Shown: in pieces, positions 17,417 to 30,283 of the stretch
Layout of the letters: each line of letters begins with the position of its first letter
Position numbering within the stretch: position 1 is the first letter of the stretch
From: Simplicispira lacusdiani
Lineage (GTDB): Bacteria; Pseudomonadota; Gammaproteobacteria; Burkholderiales; Burkholderiaceae_C
Direction of reading: 5' to 3'
Length of the DNA: 64,000 nt
Assembly: GCF_003604195.1 (NCBI RefSeq)
Contig: NZ_QXGR01000006.1
Span: forward strand, 1 to 64,000
Position numbers and translations under genes: made by a program
Notes under the pieces: model-generated
Seen by the model: only the letters and a program-made list of their open reading frames with translations
What the model was told of the DNA's origin: nothing
The model's database searches: none

Positions 17417-18808
17417 ATGTTCTCTTTGAATCCCCAAGCATCGACGCCGCTGGTCCTCCAGGTTGTGGAGGGCTTCCGGCAGCTCGTCGAAGATGGCACG
17501 CTGCGTGCCGGAACCAAGCTGCCGTCGATACGGCAGTTCGCCCATGCCCATGGCGTGAGCGTTTACACGGTGGTCGATGCCTATGACCGCCTGGTGGCGC
17601 AGGGCTACTTCGTGTCGCGCCCGCATTCGGGTTTTTTCGTGCGCCGGCGGGCCGATACCGCGCAGGCCGCGCCCGGACCGGCGGGCCAGTACAGCTTCGA
17701 CTCCATGTGGTACATGCAGCGCATCTTCGAGAACCGTGCGCTGCGGCTCAAGCCCGGCTGCGGCTGGCTGCCCGGCGACTGGCTGTTTTCCGAGGGCGTG
17801 CGGCGCGGCCTGCGCGCGCTGGCCGCCGAAGAGGTGGACCTGGGCGGCTACGGCGAGCCCAAGGGCTACCTGCCGCTGCGCCAGCTGGTGCGCGACCTGC
17901 TGGCCGAGCATGAGGTCGTGGCCACGGCCGAGCAGGTGCTGCTGACCCAGGGGTCGAGCCAGGCGATGGACCTCGTCGCGCGCCAGCTCGTGCGCGCGGG
18001 CGACGCCGTGCTGGTGGACGAGCCGGGCTATGCCAACCTGCTGTCGTCGCTGCGCTTCCTGGGCGCGCGCCTCGTGGGCGCGCCACGCACCCCGTCGGGC
18101 TATGACCTGGATGTGCTCGAAGCGCGCATCCAGGAGCACCGCCCCAAGGTCTTCTTCACGCAGCCCCGGCTGCAAAGCCCCACCGGCTCCACGGCCCAGG
18201 TGGCGCACCTGTACCGCCTGCTGCAACTGGCCGAAAAATACGATTTCGTGGTGGTGGAAAACGATATCTACGCCGACCTGGACCCCGAGCCGCGCCCCAC
18301 CTTGGCCAGCCTGGACCAGCTGCGCCGCGTGGTCTACATCAGCAGCTTCTCCAAGACCATCTCGCCCAACATCCGCGTGGGCTACCTGGCCGCGCACGCC
18401 GACCTGCTCGAAGAGCTGGCGCGGCTCAAGATGATCTCGGGCCTGACCTCGTCCGAGTTCACCGAGCGCCTGGTCTACGGCGCCTTGCTCGATGGCCGCT
18501 GGCGCAAGCACACCAAGGCCCTGCGCGACCGCCTGGCGGTGGCGCAGCAGCGCGTGGCCGCGAGCCTGCTGGATCTGGGCTTCGAGCTGTTCGTCGAGCC
18601 CAAGGCAGGCATGCTGCAGTGGGCGCGCCACCCGGCGATCGAGAATTCCAGCGAACTGGCCTACAAGGCGGCCGAGCAGGACATCCTGCTCGGACCCGGC
18701 CATCTGTTCATGCTCGATCTGCAGCCCAGCCCCTGGCTGCGTTTCAACGTGGCGCACTGCCAGGACGAAACCGTGTTCGCATTCCTGCGCAGCCAGACGA
18801 CGGGCTGA
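17417..18808 (+). CDS. gabR: MocR-family regulator of GABA catabolism (GntR HTH fused to aminotransferase fold)
   Basis: A 463-residue regulator. Residues 8-75 form a GntR winged helix (LVEDGTLRAGTKLPSIRQFA, GVSVYTVVDAYDRLVAQGY). From about residue 110 comes a fold-type I aminotransferase domain with QGSSQAMDLVARQLV, DEPGYAN, QSPTGST and the PLP lysine Lys313 in SSFSKTISPN. Such proteins sense PLP plus an amine; B. subtilis GabR uses GABA. It is divergent from gabT with a shared operator, and a matching site stands before the PotABCD-like/gabD operon. PdxR-like function is an alternative, but no pyridoxal genes are near. A weak gctgaaaaa/tttttcagc inverted repeat follows the stop. Confidence 0.85.
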   Translation: MFSLNPQASTPLVLQVVEGFRQLVEDGTLRAGTKLPSIRQFAHAHGVSVYTVVDAYDRLVAQGYFVSRPHSGFFVRRRADTAQAAPGPAGQYSFDSMWYMQRIFENRALRLKPGCGWLPGDWLFSEGVRRGLRALAAEEVDLGGYGEPKGYLPLRQLVRDLLAEHEVVATAEQVLLTQGSSQAMDLVARQLVRAGDAVLVDEPGYANLLSSLRFLGARLVGAPRTPSGYDLDVLEARIQEHRPKVFFTQPRLQSPTGSTAQVAHLYRLLQLAEKYDFVVVENDIYADLDPEPRPTLASLDQLRRVVYISSFSKTISPNIRVGYLAAHADLLEELARLKMISGLTSSEFTERLVYGALLDGRWRKHTKALRDRLAVAQQRVAASLLDLGFELFVEPKAGMLQWARHPAIENSSELAYKAAEQDILLGPGHLFMLDLQPSPWLRFNVAHCQDETVFAFLRSQTTG

Positions 18809-18875
18809 AAAACCCTAAAATCACCGGTTCGCCTGTTTTTTCAGCGCCGCCGCTCTCCCTTCCGAGAAGAAAACC

Positions 18876-21524
<2,649 letters not shown>

Positions 21525-21580
21525 TGCCTGCGGACAACAGCCGGGTGACTTAGGGCGGGCTTTTCCCCTACATTGGGTGC

Positions 21581-24541
21581 ATGGACTCCATGCGCCAGCA
21601 ACCCGGGCCGGTGCCCGCCAGCCGCCGTGCCGCGCCCGTGGACGCGGAAGATGTGCATTGGTGGCACCGGATCACGATCCCTTCCGGACTGCTGATCAGC
21701 TCGCTGGTGGTGGCCGCCATGCTGTTGCTGTCTGGCCTGCTTGCCTACCAGGCCAGCACCACGGCCCGCGAGGCCATCCTGGCCGCTTCCGAGGACAGCG
21801 CGCAGCGCATCAGCCTCATCATCAGCGAGCGGGTGCGCCGCATCGTCGACCCGGCCGATGCCATCATCCGGCAACTGGCCTTCGATCCCATCACCTCGGC
21901 GACGACCTTGCCCTCGCGCATGCGCCGGCTGCCGGTGCTGGCGCGCGTTCTGGAGCAGAACGCGCTGTTGTCCGCGGTCTTCATCGGCTATCCGGATGGG
22001 CAGTTCCTGCTGGTGCGGCCGTTGCGCGACCCGGCGTTGCGCCAGCGCCTGGGTGCACCCGACACGGCGGCCTTTCTGGTGCAATCCATGTCCAGGGAGC
22101 GGGGCGCGGCGGATCTGGTGGGGCGCTGGGGGTTCTACAGCGCTCAGTTGCGGCCTGTCGCGTCCGTGGTGCGCCCGGACTACCGCTATGACCCGCGCAC
22201 CCGCCCCTGGTACCAGGAGGCGCTGGAGCAGAACGGCCAGATCCTGACCGCTCCCTACCTGTTCTTCACGACACGCGAGGTGGGCGTGACCCTGAGCCAG
22301 CCCAGCGAGGATGGGCGCGCCATCCTCGGGCTGGACGTTGCGCTGCCCGATCTGGGGCGCGAGATCGAATCCCTGCGCCTCATCCCCGACACCGAGATCG
22401 TGGTGGTGGACCGGGACCAGCGGGTGCTGGCCTATCCGGACATGTCCCGGGTGCTGGAGTCCGGCGATGGACCGAGCCTGAATCTGCGCACGCTCGACAG
22501 CCTGGGCATTCCCAGCCTGTCGGAAGTGCACCGGCTGGACATCCAGCCCGGGGAGTCGCGGCGCTTCACGGTCCACGGCAGGGAGTGGCTGGGGCAGGTG
22601 CAGCCGCTGCAATCGCTGCGCTGGCGGGACCTGAATATCCTGATGGCTGTTCCCACGAGTGAATTGCTGTCGGGCATCGACGAGAGCCTGCGGCGCCATG
22701 CCTGGGTGGCCGCCAGCAGCATTCTCTTCATGGTGTTCCTGGGGGCGCTCGCTGGACGGCGCGTGGGGCGCAGCCTCTCCATCCTCGCGGCACAAGCCGA
22801 GGCCCTGGCGCGCTTCGACTTCCGCCGGTTCGAACGTCCCCGGTCCTATGTGCGCGAGATGCGCGATCTGGGGCGGGTGATGGACAGCATGTCCGAGACC
22901 ATCGCCAAGTTCCTGGACATCACGCACCACATCAGCGCCGAGTCGCGGCTCGACCTGATGCTGTCGAGCGTGCTGTACGAACTGGTGCGCACCACCCACT
23001 GCAGCAGCGGTGCGGTGTACCTGGTGGCGGGCGATGGCAAGGGACTGGAGCGCATCGCGCGCTATTGCGAGGACCCGGAGGAGCATGTGCACTATCCCGA
23101 TCGCCTGCCCATGGCGCATTTCATCAACCATGCCGATGCGCTGGATGGCGACCAGGATGGCAGGGGCGGTGATGGCGGGCGCCGGCATCCGCTGCGTGTG
23201 CAGTTGCGCACCCGCGATGGCCAGCCCCTGGGGGTGCTCTCGCTGCGCTATGTGTCCGACTACCGCATGGACGATGCCAACTTCCGCGTCTTCGTGGAAA
23301 AGCTCTCCGGCACCCTGTCGGTGGCCATCGAAACGCGCAACCTCATCGAAGGGCAGAAGCGGCTGTTCGACGCCATGATCCGTTTGCTGGCCGATGCCAT
23401 CGACGCGAAGAGCCCGTACACCGGCGGCCATTGCGAGCGCGTGCCGCAGCTGGCGGAGATGCTGATGCAGCGCCTGTGCGAGGCGCGCGAAGGCGCGTTC
23501 GCCGCGGTGCGCATGACCGAGGCCGAGCGCGAGGAATTCCGTTTGGGTGCCTGGCTGCACGACTGCGGCAAGGTCACCAGCCCCGAGCATGTGATCGACA
23601 AGGCCACCAAGCTCGAAACCCTCTACAACCGCATCCACGAGGTGCGCATGCGCTTCGAGGTGTTGTGGCGCGATGCCGAGATCAGCTACTGGCAGCAGCG
23701 CGAGGCCGGGATCGATGCCGATGGCCTGGGTGCGCACCTGCGGGCGCAGCAGGCCCGGCTGCAGGAAGAATTCGCCTTCGTCGCACGCTGCAATGTGGGC
23801 GGCGAGGCCATGGCGGACGCGGATATCGTGCGCCTGGCGGCCATCGGTGCCCAACCCTGGCAGCGCCATTTCGACCACCGGCTCGGCCTTTCGTCGGCCG
23901 AACTCGACCGGCTCGGCGCCTCCGGCACCGGTCCGCTGCCCGCCACCGAGCGCCTGCTGGCCGACCGGCCCGACCATATCGTTCCCTGGGGCGAGCGCCG
24001 GCCTCCGGTGGAGCGGGACAACCCCGCCAACCGCTGGGGTTTCGACATGGTGCTGCCCGCGCAGGCGGCCCACCTGGGCGAGCTGCACAACCTCTCCGTG
24101 CGGCGCGGAACGCTCACCGAGGAGGACCGTTTCAAGATCAATGAGCACATCGTCCAGACCATCATCATGCTCAGCAGCCTGCCGTTTCCGCCGCACCTGG
24201 CCCGCGTGCCGGACATCGCGGGAACCCACCACGAGAAGATGGACGGCACGGGGTACCCGCGCGGCCTGACCGGGGAGCAGCTCACGCTGGCCGACCGCGT
24301 GATGGCGCTGGCCGACATCTTCGAGGCCCTCACGGCAGCGGACCGGCCCTACAAGCCGGCCAAGACGCTGTCGGAGTCACTGGCCATCATGGCCACCATG
24401 GCGCGCCAGCAGCACATCGATGCCGAGGTATTCCGGTTCTTCCTGCGCAGCGGCGTGTGGCGCGAGTATGCCGAGCGTTTCCTTTCGCCGCTGCAGCGCG
24501 ACACGGTGGATGTGGATGCGCTGGAGGGGGCGTTGGGCTGA
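21581..24541 (+). CDS. Membrane sensor with Cache-like, GAF and HD-GYP domains (probable cyclic-di-GMP phosphodiesterase)
   Basis: A 986-residue protein. Membrane segments at about 31-57 and 373-391 flank a periplasmic Cache-type sensor (YRYDPRTRPWYQEAL). A HAMP-like linker, a GAF-like domain (about 430-585) and an HD-GYP domain follow. The HD-GYP residues are present: His617 in GGHCERV, His660-Asp661 in LHDCGKV, HHEKMDGTGYPRGL ending at Gly891-Tyr892-Pro893. HD to GYP is about 230 residues, where about 65 is usual, so an insertion of about 165 residues (roughly 690-855) splits the domain. All key residues remain, so hydrolysis of cyclic-di-GMP is expected. Confidence 0.85.
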   Translation: MDSMRQQPGPVPASRRAAPVDAEDVHWWHRITIPSGLLISSLVVAAMLLLSGLLAYQASTTAREAILAASEDSAQRISLIISERVRRIVDPADAIIRQLAFDPITSATTLPSRMRRLPVLARVLEQNALLSAVFIGYPDGQFLLVRPLRDPALRQRLGAPDTAAFLVQSMSRERGAADLVGRWGFYSAQLRPVASVVRPDYRYDPRTRPWYQEALEQNGQILTAPYLFFTTREVGVTLSQPSEDGRAILGLDVALPDLGREIESLRLIPDTEIVVVDRDQRVLAYPDMSRVLESGDGPSLNLRTLDSLGIPSLSEVHRLDIQPGESRRFTVHGREWLGQVQPLQSLRWRDLNILMAVPTSELLSGIDESLRRHAWVAASSILFMVFLGALAGRRVGRSLSILAAQAEALARFDFRRFERPRSYVREMRDLGRVMDSMSETIAKFLDITHHISAESRLDLMLSSVLYELVRTTHCSSGAVYLVAGDGKGLERIARYCEDPEEHVHYPDRLPMAHFINHADALDGDQDGRGGDGGRRHPLRVQLRTRDGQPLGVLSLRYVSDYRMDDANFRVFVEKLSGTLSVAIETRNLIEGQKRLFDAMIRLLADAIDAKSPYTGGHCERVPQLAEMLMQRLCEAREGAFAAVRMTEAEREEFRLGAWLHDCGKVTSPEHVIDKATKLETLYNRIHEVRMRFEVLWRDAEISYWQQREAGIDADGLGAHLRAQQARLQEEFAFVARCNVGGEAMADADIVRLAAIGAQPWQRHFDHRLGLSSAELDRLGASGTGPLPATERLLADRPDHIVPWGERRPPVERDNPANRWGFDMVLPAQAAHLGELHNLSVRRGTLTEEDRFKINEHIVQTIIMLSSLPFPPHLARVPDIAGTHHEKMDGTGYPRGLTGEQLTLADRVMALADIFEALTAADRPYKPAKTLSESLAIMATMARQQHIDAEVFRFFLRSGVWREYAERFLSPLQRDTVDVDALEGALG

Positions 24542-24558
24542 GCTTTTGCACAGGCTCC

Positions 24559-24578
24559 AAGAACGTAAAAACGTTCTT
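24559..24578. terminator. Small hairpin between convergent HD-GYP and GGDEF genes
   Basis: The stem aagaacgt (24559-24566) and acgttctt (24571-24578) enclose aaaa. It spans the gap between convergent stops and just enters the last codon of the GGDEF gene. There is no long T tract on the plus strand, so terminator strength is doubtful. Confidence 0.35.
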
Positions 24579-25608
24579 AGAACAGCTCGACGTCGTCGTT
24601 GCTGACCTTGGCCTGCAGGTGCCCCTCGGCCACGAGGTCGTCGTAGAAGCGCACCTGGTTGCGGCCGTTTTCCTTGGCGAAATAGAGCGCCTGGTCGGCC
24701 TGGCCCAGGATTTCGACCGGCGAGCCGTTGGCCGTGGACACGAAGCCCACGCTGACCGTGACCTGGCCGACCTGCGGGAAGTAGTAGTCCTCGACGTTCT
24801 TGCGGAAGCGGTTGAAGACCTTGTGCGCCGTGGACAGGCTGGTCGAGCGCAGCAGCACCACGAATTCCTCGCCGCCGAAGCGGAAGATCCGGTCGTGGCT
24901 GCGGAAGGATGAGCGCAGGATATTGGCCACGAGGATCAGCACCTCGTCGCCATACAGGTGGCCGAAGCGGTCGTTGACCTGCTTGAAGTGGTCGATGTCC
25001 ACGACCGCCAGCCACTGGTGGGCGGCATCGTCGATGGTTTCGCTGTCGCTCGGGATGGGCTGCCGCTCGCTCGCCTCCGGGGAGGTGAAGCGCGAGAACT
25101 GTTCGTCGAAGGTCTTGCGGTTGAACAGCCCGGTGAGGGCATCGCGTTCACTGTAGTCCAGGAGGCTTTGGTAGTTTTTGTAGACGTGGAAGACGCTGGT
25201 GATGATGTCGATCTTCTGCGACGAGAAGGGGCGCGACTGGATGACTTCCAGGCAGGTCGTCACCTTGTCCTGCATCCAGACCGGCAGCCACATGCAGTGG
25301 CGGCCCTTGCCCAGCATGGCGATGGCATGGGCGGCGCGCGATTCGATGCACTCGTGCAGGGCCGGGATCTGCGCGATGGCCTGGGCCTGCGGGTCGGTGG
25401 CCGCCTCGGATTCGGCCGACATCCACTGGCCGTTGTCCATCCAGGTGCGCGGGCGCATGAAAAGCTCGCCGTCCCGGGTGAAAACCTCCAGGGAACGCAC
25501 CTGCACGATGCTGCTGAGCGATTGCAGCGTGGAGAGCACCGACACCTCCAACCGCAAGTGGTCGCGGTGGCCGGTCATTTCTACCAGGTTCTGCAGGATG
25601 GGCTTCAT
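24577..25608 (-). CDS. Diguanylate cyclase with GAF-like N-terminal domain
   Basis: A 343-residue cytoplasmic protein making cyclic-di-GMP from GTP. Residues about 1-170 look GAF-like (LEVSVLSTLQSLSSIVQVRS, MWLPVWMQDKVTTCLEVI). The GGDEF domain has RDALTGLFNRKTFDEQF, VVDIDHFKQVNDRFGHLYGD, and the active site RFGGEEFVVLL. The inhibitory-site pattern RxxD (RSHD) lies five residues before GGEEF, so product inhibition is likely. The start at 25608 is 20 bases after the trmB stop, so the two are probably co-transcribed. No membrane segment is seen. The convergent HD-GYP gene next door could oppose it. Confidence 0.85.
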   Translation of the reverse strand: MKPILQNLVEMTGHRDHLRLEVSVLSTLQSLSSIVQVRSLEVFTRDGELFMRPRTWMDNGQWMSAESEAATDPQAQAIAQIPALHECIESRAAHAIAMLGKGRHCMWLPVWMQDKVTTCLEVIQSRPFSSQKIDIITSVFHVYKNYQSLLDYSERDALTGLFNRKTFDEQFSRFTSPEASERQPIPSDSETIDDAAHQWLAVVDIDHFKQVNDRFGHLYGDEVLILVANILRSSFRSHDRIFRFGGEEFVVLLRSTSLSTAHKVFNRFRKNVEDYYFPQVGQVTVSVGFVSTANGSPVEILGQADQALYFAKENGRNQVRFYDDLVAEGHLQAKVSNDDVELF

Positions 25609-25628
25609 GCGCTCAGGGCTTCCGTGGA

Positions 25629-26426
25629 TTACGTGCGTCGCTGGAACACCAAATCCCACACGCCATGCCCGAGCCGCAGCCCCCGGTTCTCGAATTTGGT
25701 GAGCGGGCGGTAATCGGGCTGGGGGGCATAGCCCTCGGCGGTGTTGGTCAGCAGCGGTTCTGCGGCGAGGACCTGCAGCATCTGCTCGGCATAGGGTTGC
25801 CAGTCGGTGGCGCAGTGGATGTAGCCACCAGGCTTGAGCCGCGCGGCCAGCTTGGCCACCAGCGGCGGCTGGATCAGGCGGCGCTTGTTGTGCTTCTTCT
25901 TGTGCCAGGGGTCGGGGAAGAAGATGTGCACGCCGTCGAGGCTGCCGGGTGGCAGCATGTGGTCGATGACTTCGACCGCGTCATGCTGCAGGATGCGGAT
26001 ATTGGTCTGGCCCTGCTCGCCGATGCGCTTGAGCAGCGCGCCGACGCCGGGTTCGTGGACCTCGCAGCAGAGAAAGTTGTCCTGCGGCCGCACGCGGGCG
26101 ATGTGGGCCGTGGCCTCGCCCATGCCGAAGCCGATTTCGAGCACCAGGGGAGCGCTGCGGCCAAAGGCGACCGGGGCATCCAGCGGCGCGGGAGCATAGG
26201 GCAGGATGAAGCGGGGGCCCAGGTCCTCGAAAGCCTTGGCCTGGCCCGTGGTGGTGCGGCCAGCGCGGCGCACGAAACTCTTGATGGTCTTGGGGTGGGC
26301 GATGCCCGCAGGGGCCTGGCCTGTCAAGGGCGTGGCGGAATCCGGCTGCGAGGGGGAAGTGGGGCCCGTCGGGGCCGCGAAGGAAGGCTGTTCTGTCACG
26401 ATGATTGATTGTAGAGATGCATCCAT
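25629..26426 (-). CDS. trmB: tRNA (guanine-N7)-methyltransferase
   Basis: A 265-residue SAM-dependent enzyme that makes m7G46 in tRNA. The SAM-binding motif [16 protein letters not shown] is visible, as are [16 protein letters not shown] (the TrmB signature) and [12 protein letters not shown]. The first 45 or so residues are a Pro/Thr-rich extension before [14 protein letters not shown]. The start at 26426 has AAGG just upstream; 26438 (ATG) and 26399 (GTG, overlapping the gluQ stop by four bases) are alternatives. It overlaps the 3' end of gluQ, so the two tRNA-related genes are translationally linked. Confidence 0.92.
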   Translation of the reverse strand: MDASLQSIIVTEQPSFAAPTGPTSPSQPDSATPLTGQAPAGIAHPKTIKSFVRRAGRTTTGQAKAFEDLGPRFILPYAPAPLDAPVAFGRSAPLVLEIGFGMGEATAHIARVRPQDNFLCCEVHEPGVGALLKRIGEQGQTNIRILQHDAVEVIDHMLPPGSLDGVHIFFPDPWHKKKHNKRRLIQPPLVAKLAARLKPGGYIHCATDWQPYAEQMLQVLAAEPLLTNTAEGYAPQPDYRPLTKFENRGLRLGHGVWDLVFQRRT

Positions 26427-27370
26427 GCCTTGACCCATTGGAAAAGGGCCTCATTCAGCGTGGTGTTGCGGGGATGCACCAATTTGGGTAGTCCCAGCAG
26501 GGCCGCCGCGGCTTCCAGGGCCAGCACCGGGTCGCCCAGGTCCAGCGGCGCCGCGCCATGCTGCTTGGAGAGCTTCTCGCCATCGGCGCCAAGCACCAGG
26601 GGGGTGTGCAGGTAGCGCGGCGTGGGCAGGCCCAGGGCCTGCTGCAGCAGGATCTGGCGCGGCGTATTGTCGGCCAAGTCCTCTCCGCGAACGATGTGGG
26701 TGATGCCTTGGGCGCCATCGTCCACCACCACGGCGAGCTGGTAGGCCCAGAGACCATCGGCGCGGCGCAGCACGAAGTCGCCCACGCTGCGCACCACGTC
26801 TTGCTGCTGCGCGCCAAGCCGGCGGTCCTGCCAGTGCAGGGTGCTGGATGCTATAAAAAAAGGAGCTATTGGCGCTTTGTGGATAGGCTCTGGAGGCCGT
26901 TTTTGCATAAAGTCCGTGGTGGCAAAGCGCCAGGCGCGGGCCGGACGGCCCCGCAGCCCGGCGCGGCAGGTACCGGGGTAGGGCAGTTCGGTGTGGCGTT
27001 GGCGCGCGTGCCCGGCGGCGGCGTGGGCTTGCTCGATGTCCTTGCGCGAGCAGGCGCAGGGGTAGGCCAGGCGGCGTTCCACGAGGCTGTCGAGCGCCTG
27101 CTGGTAGCGTGGTCCGTGCCGCGACTGCCATGCCGGTGGCTCGTCGGGCTGCAGGCCGCAGGCGGCGAGCTGGGCCAGGATGCGTTCACCCGCCCCAGCC
27201 TCGCAGCGCGGCGTGTCCACGTCCTCGATGCGTACCAGCCAGCGTCCGCCGCGTCCGCCGTTCCAGGCGCGGGCATCCAGCCAGCTTGCCAGGGCCGCCA
27301 CGAGGGAGCCCGCATGCAGCGGGCCGGTGGGGGAGGGCGCGAACCGGCCGACGTAGCCGCCTGCCGTCAT
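26396..27370 (-). CDS. gluQ: Glutamyl-Q tRNA(Asp) synthetase, with repeat-encoded insertion
   Basis: A 324-residue GluRS-like enzyme that attaches glutamate to queuosine of tRNA-Asp. It has the class I HIGH-like [15 protein letters not shown] at the start, [10 protein letters not shown] with zinc-ligand cysteines and the later PGTCR, and a KMSKS-like GEKLSKQHG. The ATG at 27370 overlaps the upstream stop (ATGA). Residues about 153-174 ([20 protein letters not shown] plus two more) are encoded by a 66-bp interspersed repeat in antisense orientation. They have no counterpart I recall in the family, where AWR-type sequence leads directly to WQDR-type sequence. Reading frame and downstream motifs are intact, so it is probably functional. 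Confidence 0.88.
   Translation of the reverse strand: MTAGGYVGRFAPSPTGPLHAGSLVAALASWLDARAWNGGRGGRWLVRIEDVDTPRCEAGAGERILAQLAACGLQPDEPPAWQSRHGPRYQQALDSLVERRLAYPCACSRKDIEQAHAAAGHARQRHTELPYPGTCRAGLRGRPARAWRFATTDFMQKRPPEPIHKAPIAPFFIASSTLHWQDRRLGAQQQDVVRSVGDFVLRRADGLWAYQLAVVVDDGAQGITHIVRGEDLADNTPRQILLQQALGLPTPRYLHTPLVLGADGEKLSKQHGAAPLDLGDPVLALEAAAALLGLPKLVHPRNTTLNEALFQWVKAWMHLYNQSS
26850..26915 (+). repeat. Interspersed palindromic repeat inside gluQ
   Basis: A 66-bp copy running gctataaaaaaaggagctat, ttggcgctttgtgg, gctctggaggcc, ttttgcataaagtcc. It aligns without gaps to 724-789. Its length is a multiple of three and it is open in the gluQ frame, so it adds 22 residues without breaking the gene. 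Confidence 0.8.
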
Positions 27371-28425
27371 GCCACGGCGAGCGCGAGTTCCAGGCCGGAA
27401 ATAAAGGCGTCTTCCAGGCGGTGGCCCAGGCACCAGTCGCCGCAGGCGCCGATGCCGGACTTGGCGTTCCACAGATGGCTGCGGCCCAGGGCCTTGGTGG
27501 TCTGGGCGTAGCGCCAGCGGCGCACATCGGCGTGGGCCGGCACGGCGCGGATGCCCGTGACTTCGGAGAAAGCCTTGATGAGCTTGGCTTGCACGCGCTC
27601 GGCATCGTCCTCCAGGTGCTCGGCCGACCAGGCCGGGCTGGCCTGCACGGTCCAGCGTTCGATGATGCTGCGCCCGGGCTTGGACGATTCGCGCGCCAGC
27701 CAGGCGATGCGGTGGTGCGTGCTGCGCGCCGCGTTCCATTGCGGCCCCAGCGTGGTGAGGCCGGGGCGCACGGCCTGCGGGAAGGCGAGCATCAGGGTCC
27801 AGCACGGTGCCGTCTCCACGCCGGCCATGGCCTGCGCCAAGTCCGCGCCCACGCCACTGCTGCCGAGCAGGGCCTGGGCGGGGGCGGCGGGCTGGGCCAG
27901 CAGCACGGCATCGAAGCCGGCGAAGACCTGCTGGGAGCCGTCGGCCGACTGGGTTTGCAGTTGCCAGCGGTTCGGGTCCAGGCGGTCGGGCTCGATGCGC
28001 AGCACATGGGTGCCCGTGCGCAGCTGGCCCGCCTGCAGCAGGGGCAGTGCCCAGGCATCCACCAGGCTGCCCATGCCGGGGCGGGCGACCCAGTGCGGAT
28101 CGTTGGGAGCGGGGCTGGCGGCGACCACGCGGCCAGCGGCGTCGAGCACGCGCACGGTGTTGGCGCTCCAGGGGCGGCACAGGCCTGGAACGGTGGCCAG
28201 GGCCTGGGTGAAGCGCTCGTCGCGCACGGTGAAATACTGTGCTCCGGCATCGAAGCCGCCAAACGGTGTCTGGAGCGTGGTCGTCCGGCCGCCGGCATGG
28301 CTGGCCTTCTCGAAAACTGTGACCTGGTGCCCGGCCTGCACGAGCGTGCGGGCGCAGGCCACGCCGGCCATGCCGGCGCCGATCACGGCGATGCTGCGGG
28401 GACGGGAAGGTTTGCGAGAAGGCAT
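27367..28425 (-). CDS. FAD-dependent amine-oxidase-like protein (renalase-like)
   Basis: A 352-residue predicted FAD/NAD(P)-binding protein. The Rossmann start is [20 protein letters not shown], with [18 protein letters not shown] as the second FAD motif and [13 protein letters not shown] next, as in renalase-like oxidoreductases. Near the C-terminus, [20 protein letters not shown] is the flavin-contacting end. The substrate is unknown; bacterial relatives oxidise dihydronicotinamide isomers or remain uncharacterised. The start at 28425 is the first ATG giving the Rossmann motif a normal short leader. It overlaps gluQ by four bases, so it heads a gluQ-trmB-cyclase unit. Confidence 0.75.
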   Translation of the reverse strand: MPSRKPSRPRSIAVIGAGMAGVACARTLVQAGHQVTVFEKASHAGGRTTTLQTPFGGFDAGAQYFTVRDERFTQALATVPGLCRPWSANTVRVLDAAGRVVAASPAPNDPHWVARPGMGSLVDAWALPLLQAGQLRTGTHVLRIEPDRLDPNRWQLQTQSADGSQQVFAGFDAVLLAQPAAPAQALLGSSGVGADLAQAMAGVETAPCWTLMLAFPQAVRPGLTTLGPQWNAARSTHHRIAWLARESSKPGRSIIERWTVQASPAWSAEHLEDDAERVQAKLIKAFSEVTGIRAVPAHADVRRWRYAQTTKALGRSHLWNAKSGIGACGDWCLGHRLEDAFISGLELALAVA

Positions 28426-28507
28426 GTGCGGTCTTTCGGTCAGGAGCCAGTGAAGGGATATGCGTGCGCGACCCATCCACTCTACACGCCCGGCGCGTGC
28501 TTGCGCG

Positions 28508-29446
28508 TCAAAAGTGGTGGTGGTTTTCCAGCAAGGCGCGGCGTGTCGTGGGGCTTTGCAGTTGGGTCAGCCACCATTGCAGCGCGCGGCCGGGCGCGGT
28601 GAAACCGGGGCCGCCCCAGGCGTAGTGCATGCGGATGCTGCGTTCGGGCCGGGCCACCTTGCGTTCCACCAGGTGGCCGGCCTCCAGGTAGGGGCGCACC
28701 ATGGGCTCGGGCAGGAAGCCGCCGCCCATGCCGCGCAACTGCACCTGGACCTTGGCCTGCATGGTGTCCACGGTCAGCACGTCCTGTCCGCCCAGCAGGC
28801 CCATGGTCAGGCCGCCGCGCTGCGCCGAGTCGGCCACGGCCACGGCGCGGTGTTCCCGCAAGGTGGCATCGGTGATGGGCTCGGGGGCGCTGGCCAGCGG
28901 ATGGTGTGGCGCCACCACGTAGATGAACAGCAGATCGCCCAGGGGCGCCTGCTGTAGTCCGGCGACATTGGAGCCCGCCACCGAGACGCCGATCGCCAGG
29001 TCGGCGCGGCCCGAGGTCAGCGCCTCCAGGGTGCCGCTCATGATGCCGTCGCTCAGCTTCAGGCGCGTGGGAGGGGCCAGCGCATAGAAGGCCTCCACCA
29101 GTTCGAGCAGGGTGTGCGGCGAGACCACGCCGTCCACCGAGATCGTGAGCTGCGGCTCCCAGCCCGTGGCGACACGGCGCACGCGGTTGGCCACGGCATC
29201 CACATCGCGCAGCAGCCGCGCGCCCTCGCGCAGCAACTCGGCCCCGGCCTCGGTGGGGCGTGCCTGGCGCGCGCTGCGGTCGAACAGCAGCACGTCGAGC
29301 GCATCCTCGATCTGGCGCACGCGGTAGGTCAGGGCGCTGGGCACCAGGCCCAGTTGCCGCGCGGCCGCGGCGAAGCTGCCGGCCTCGGCGATGACCTGCA
29401 GCATGGTGAGGTTCTCGGGCGTCAGGGCATCGCGCGTGTCTTGCAT
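28508..29446 (-). CDS. LysR-family transcriptional regulator
   Basis: A 312-residue regulator. The N-terminal winged helix has MLQVIAEAGSFAAAARQLG, VPSALTYRVRQIEDAL and LLFDRSARQARPTEAG. From about residue 95 comes the periplasmic-binding-like effector domain (LTISVDGVVSPHTLLELVEA, LAIGVSVAGS). It is divergent from a pirin gene whose start is 104 bases away, the usual layout for a LysR protein controlling its neighbour. LysR/pirin pairs are common in betaproteobacteria. The spacer holds an AT-rich ATATTTTGAATTGTTCC stretch that could be the binding site. The effector is unknown. Confidence 0.85.
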   Translation of the reverse strand: MQDTRDALTPENLTMLQVIAEAGSFAAAARQLGLVPSALTYRVRQIEDALDVLLFDRSARQARPTEAGAELLREGARLLRDVDAVANRVRRVATGWEPQLTISVDGVVSPHTLLELVEAFYALAPPTRLKLSDGIMSGTLEALTSGRADLAIGVSVAGSNVAGLQQAPLGDLLFIYVVAPHHPLASAPEPITDATLREHRAVAVADSAQRGGLTMGLLGGQDVLTVDTMQAKVQVQLRGMGGGFLPEPMVRPYLEAGHLVERKVARPERSIRMHYAWGGPGFTAPGRALQWWLTQLQSPTTRRALLENHHHF

Positions 29447-29521
29447 GGCGGCTGGCTGGGAGTTCAGATATTTTGAATTGTTCCATCAATCCCGCAGGCC
29501 CACGCGGCGTCACGCCGGTTC

Positions 29522-29527
29522 TACAGT
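29522..29527 (+). promoter_or_regulatory. -10-like TACAGT before the pirin gene
   Basis: TACAGT (29522-29527) sits 24 bases before the pirin ATG, with AGAAAGGAG as ribosome-binding site between them. The same hexamer stands before several other genes in this window. No clear -35 is seen, which fits an activator-dependent promoter under the divergent LysR protein. Confidence 0.45.
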
Positions 29528-29550
29528 GGAATCCAGAAAGGAGCACTCAC

Positions 29551-30252
<702 letters not shown>

Positions 30253-30283
30253 GGCAGCTCGCGGCGCGCCGCGCCGCGGTGCT

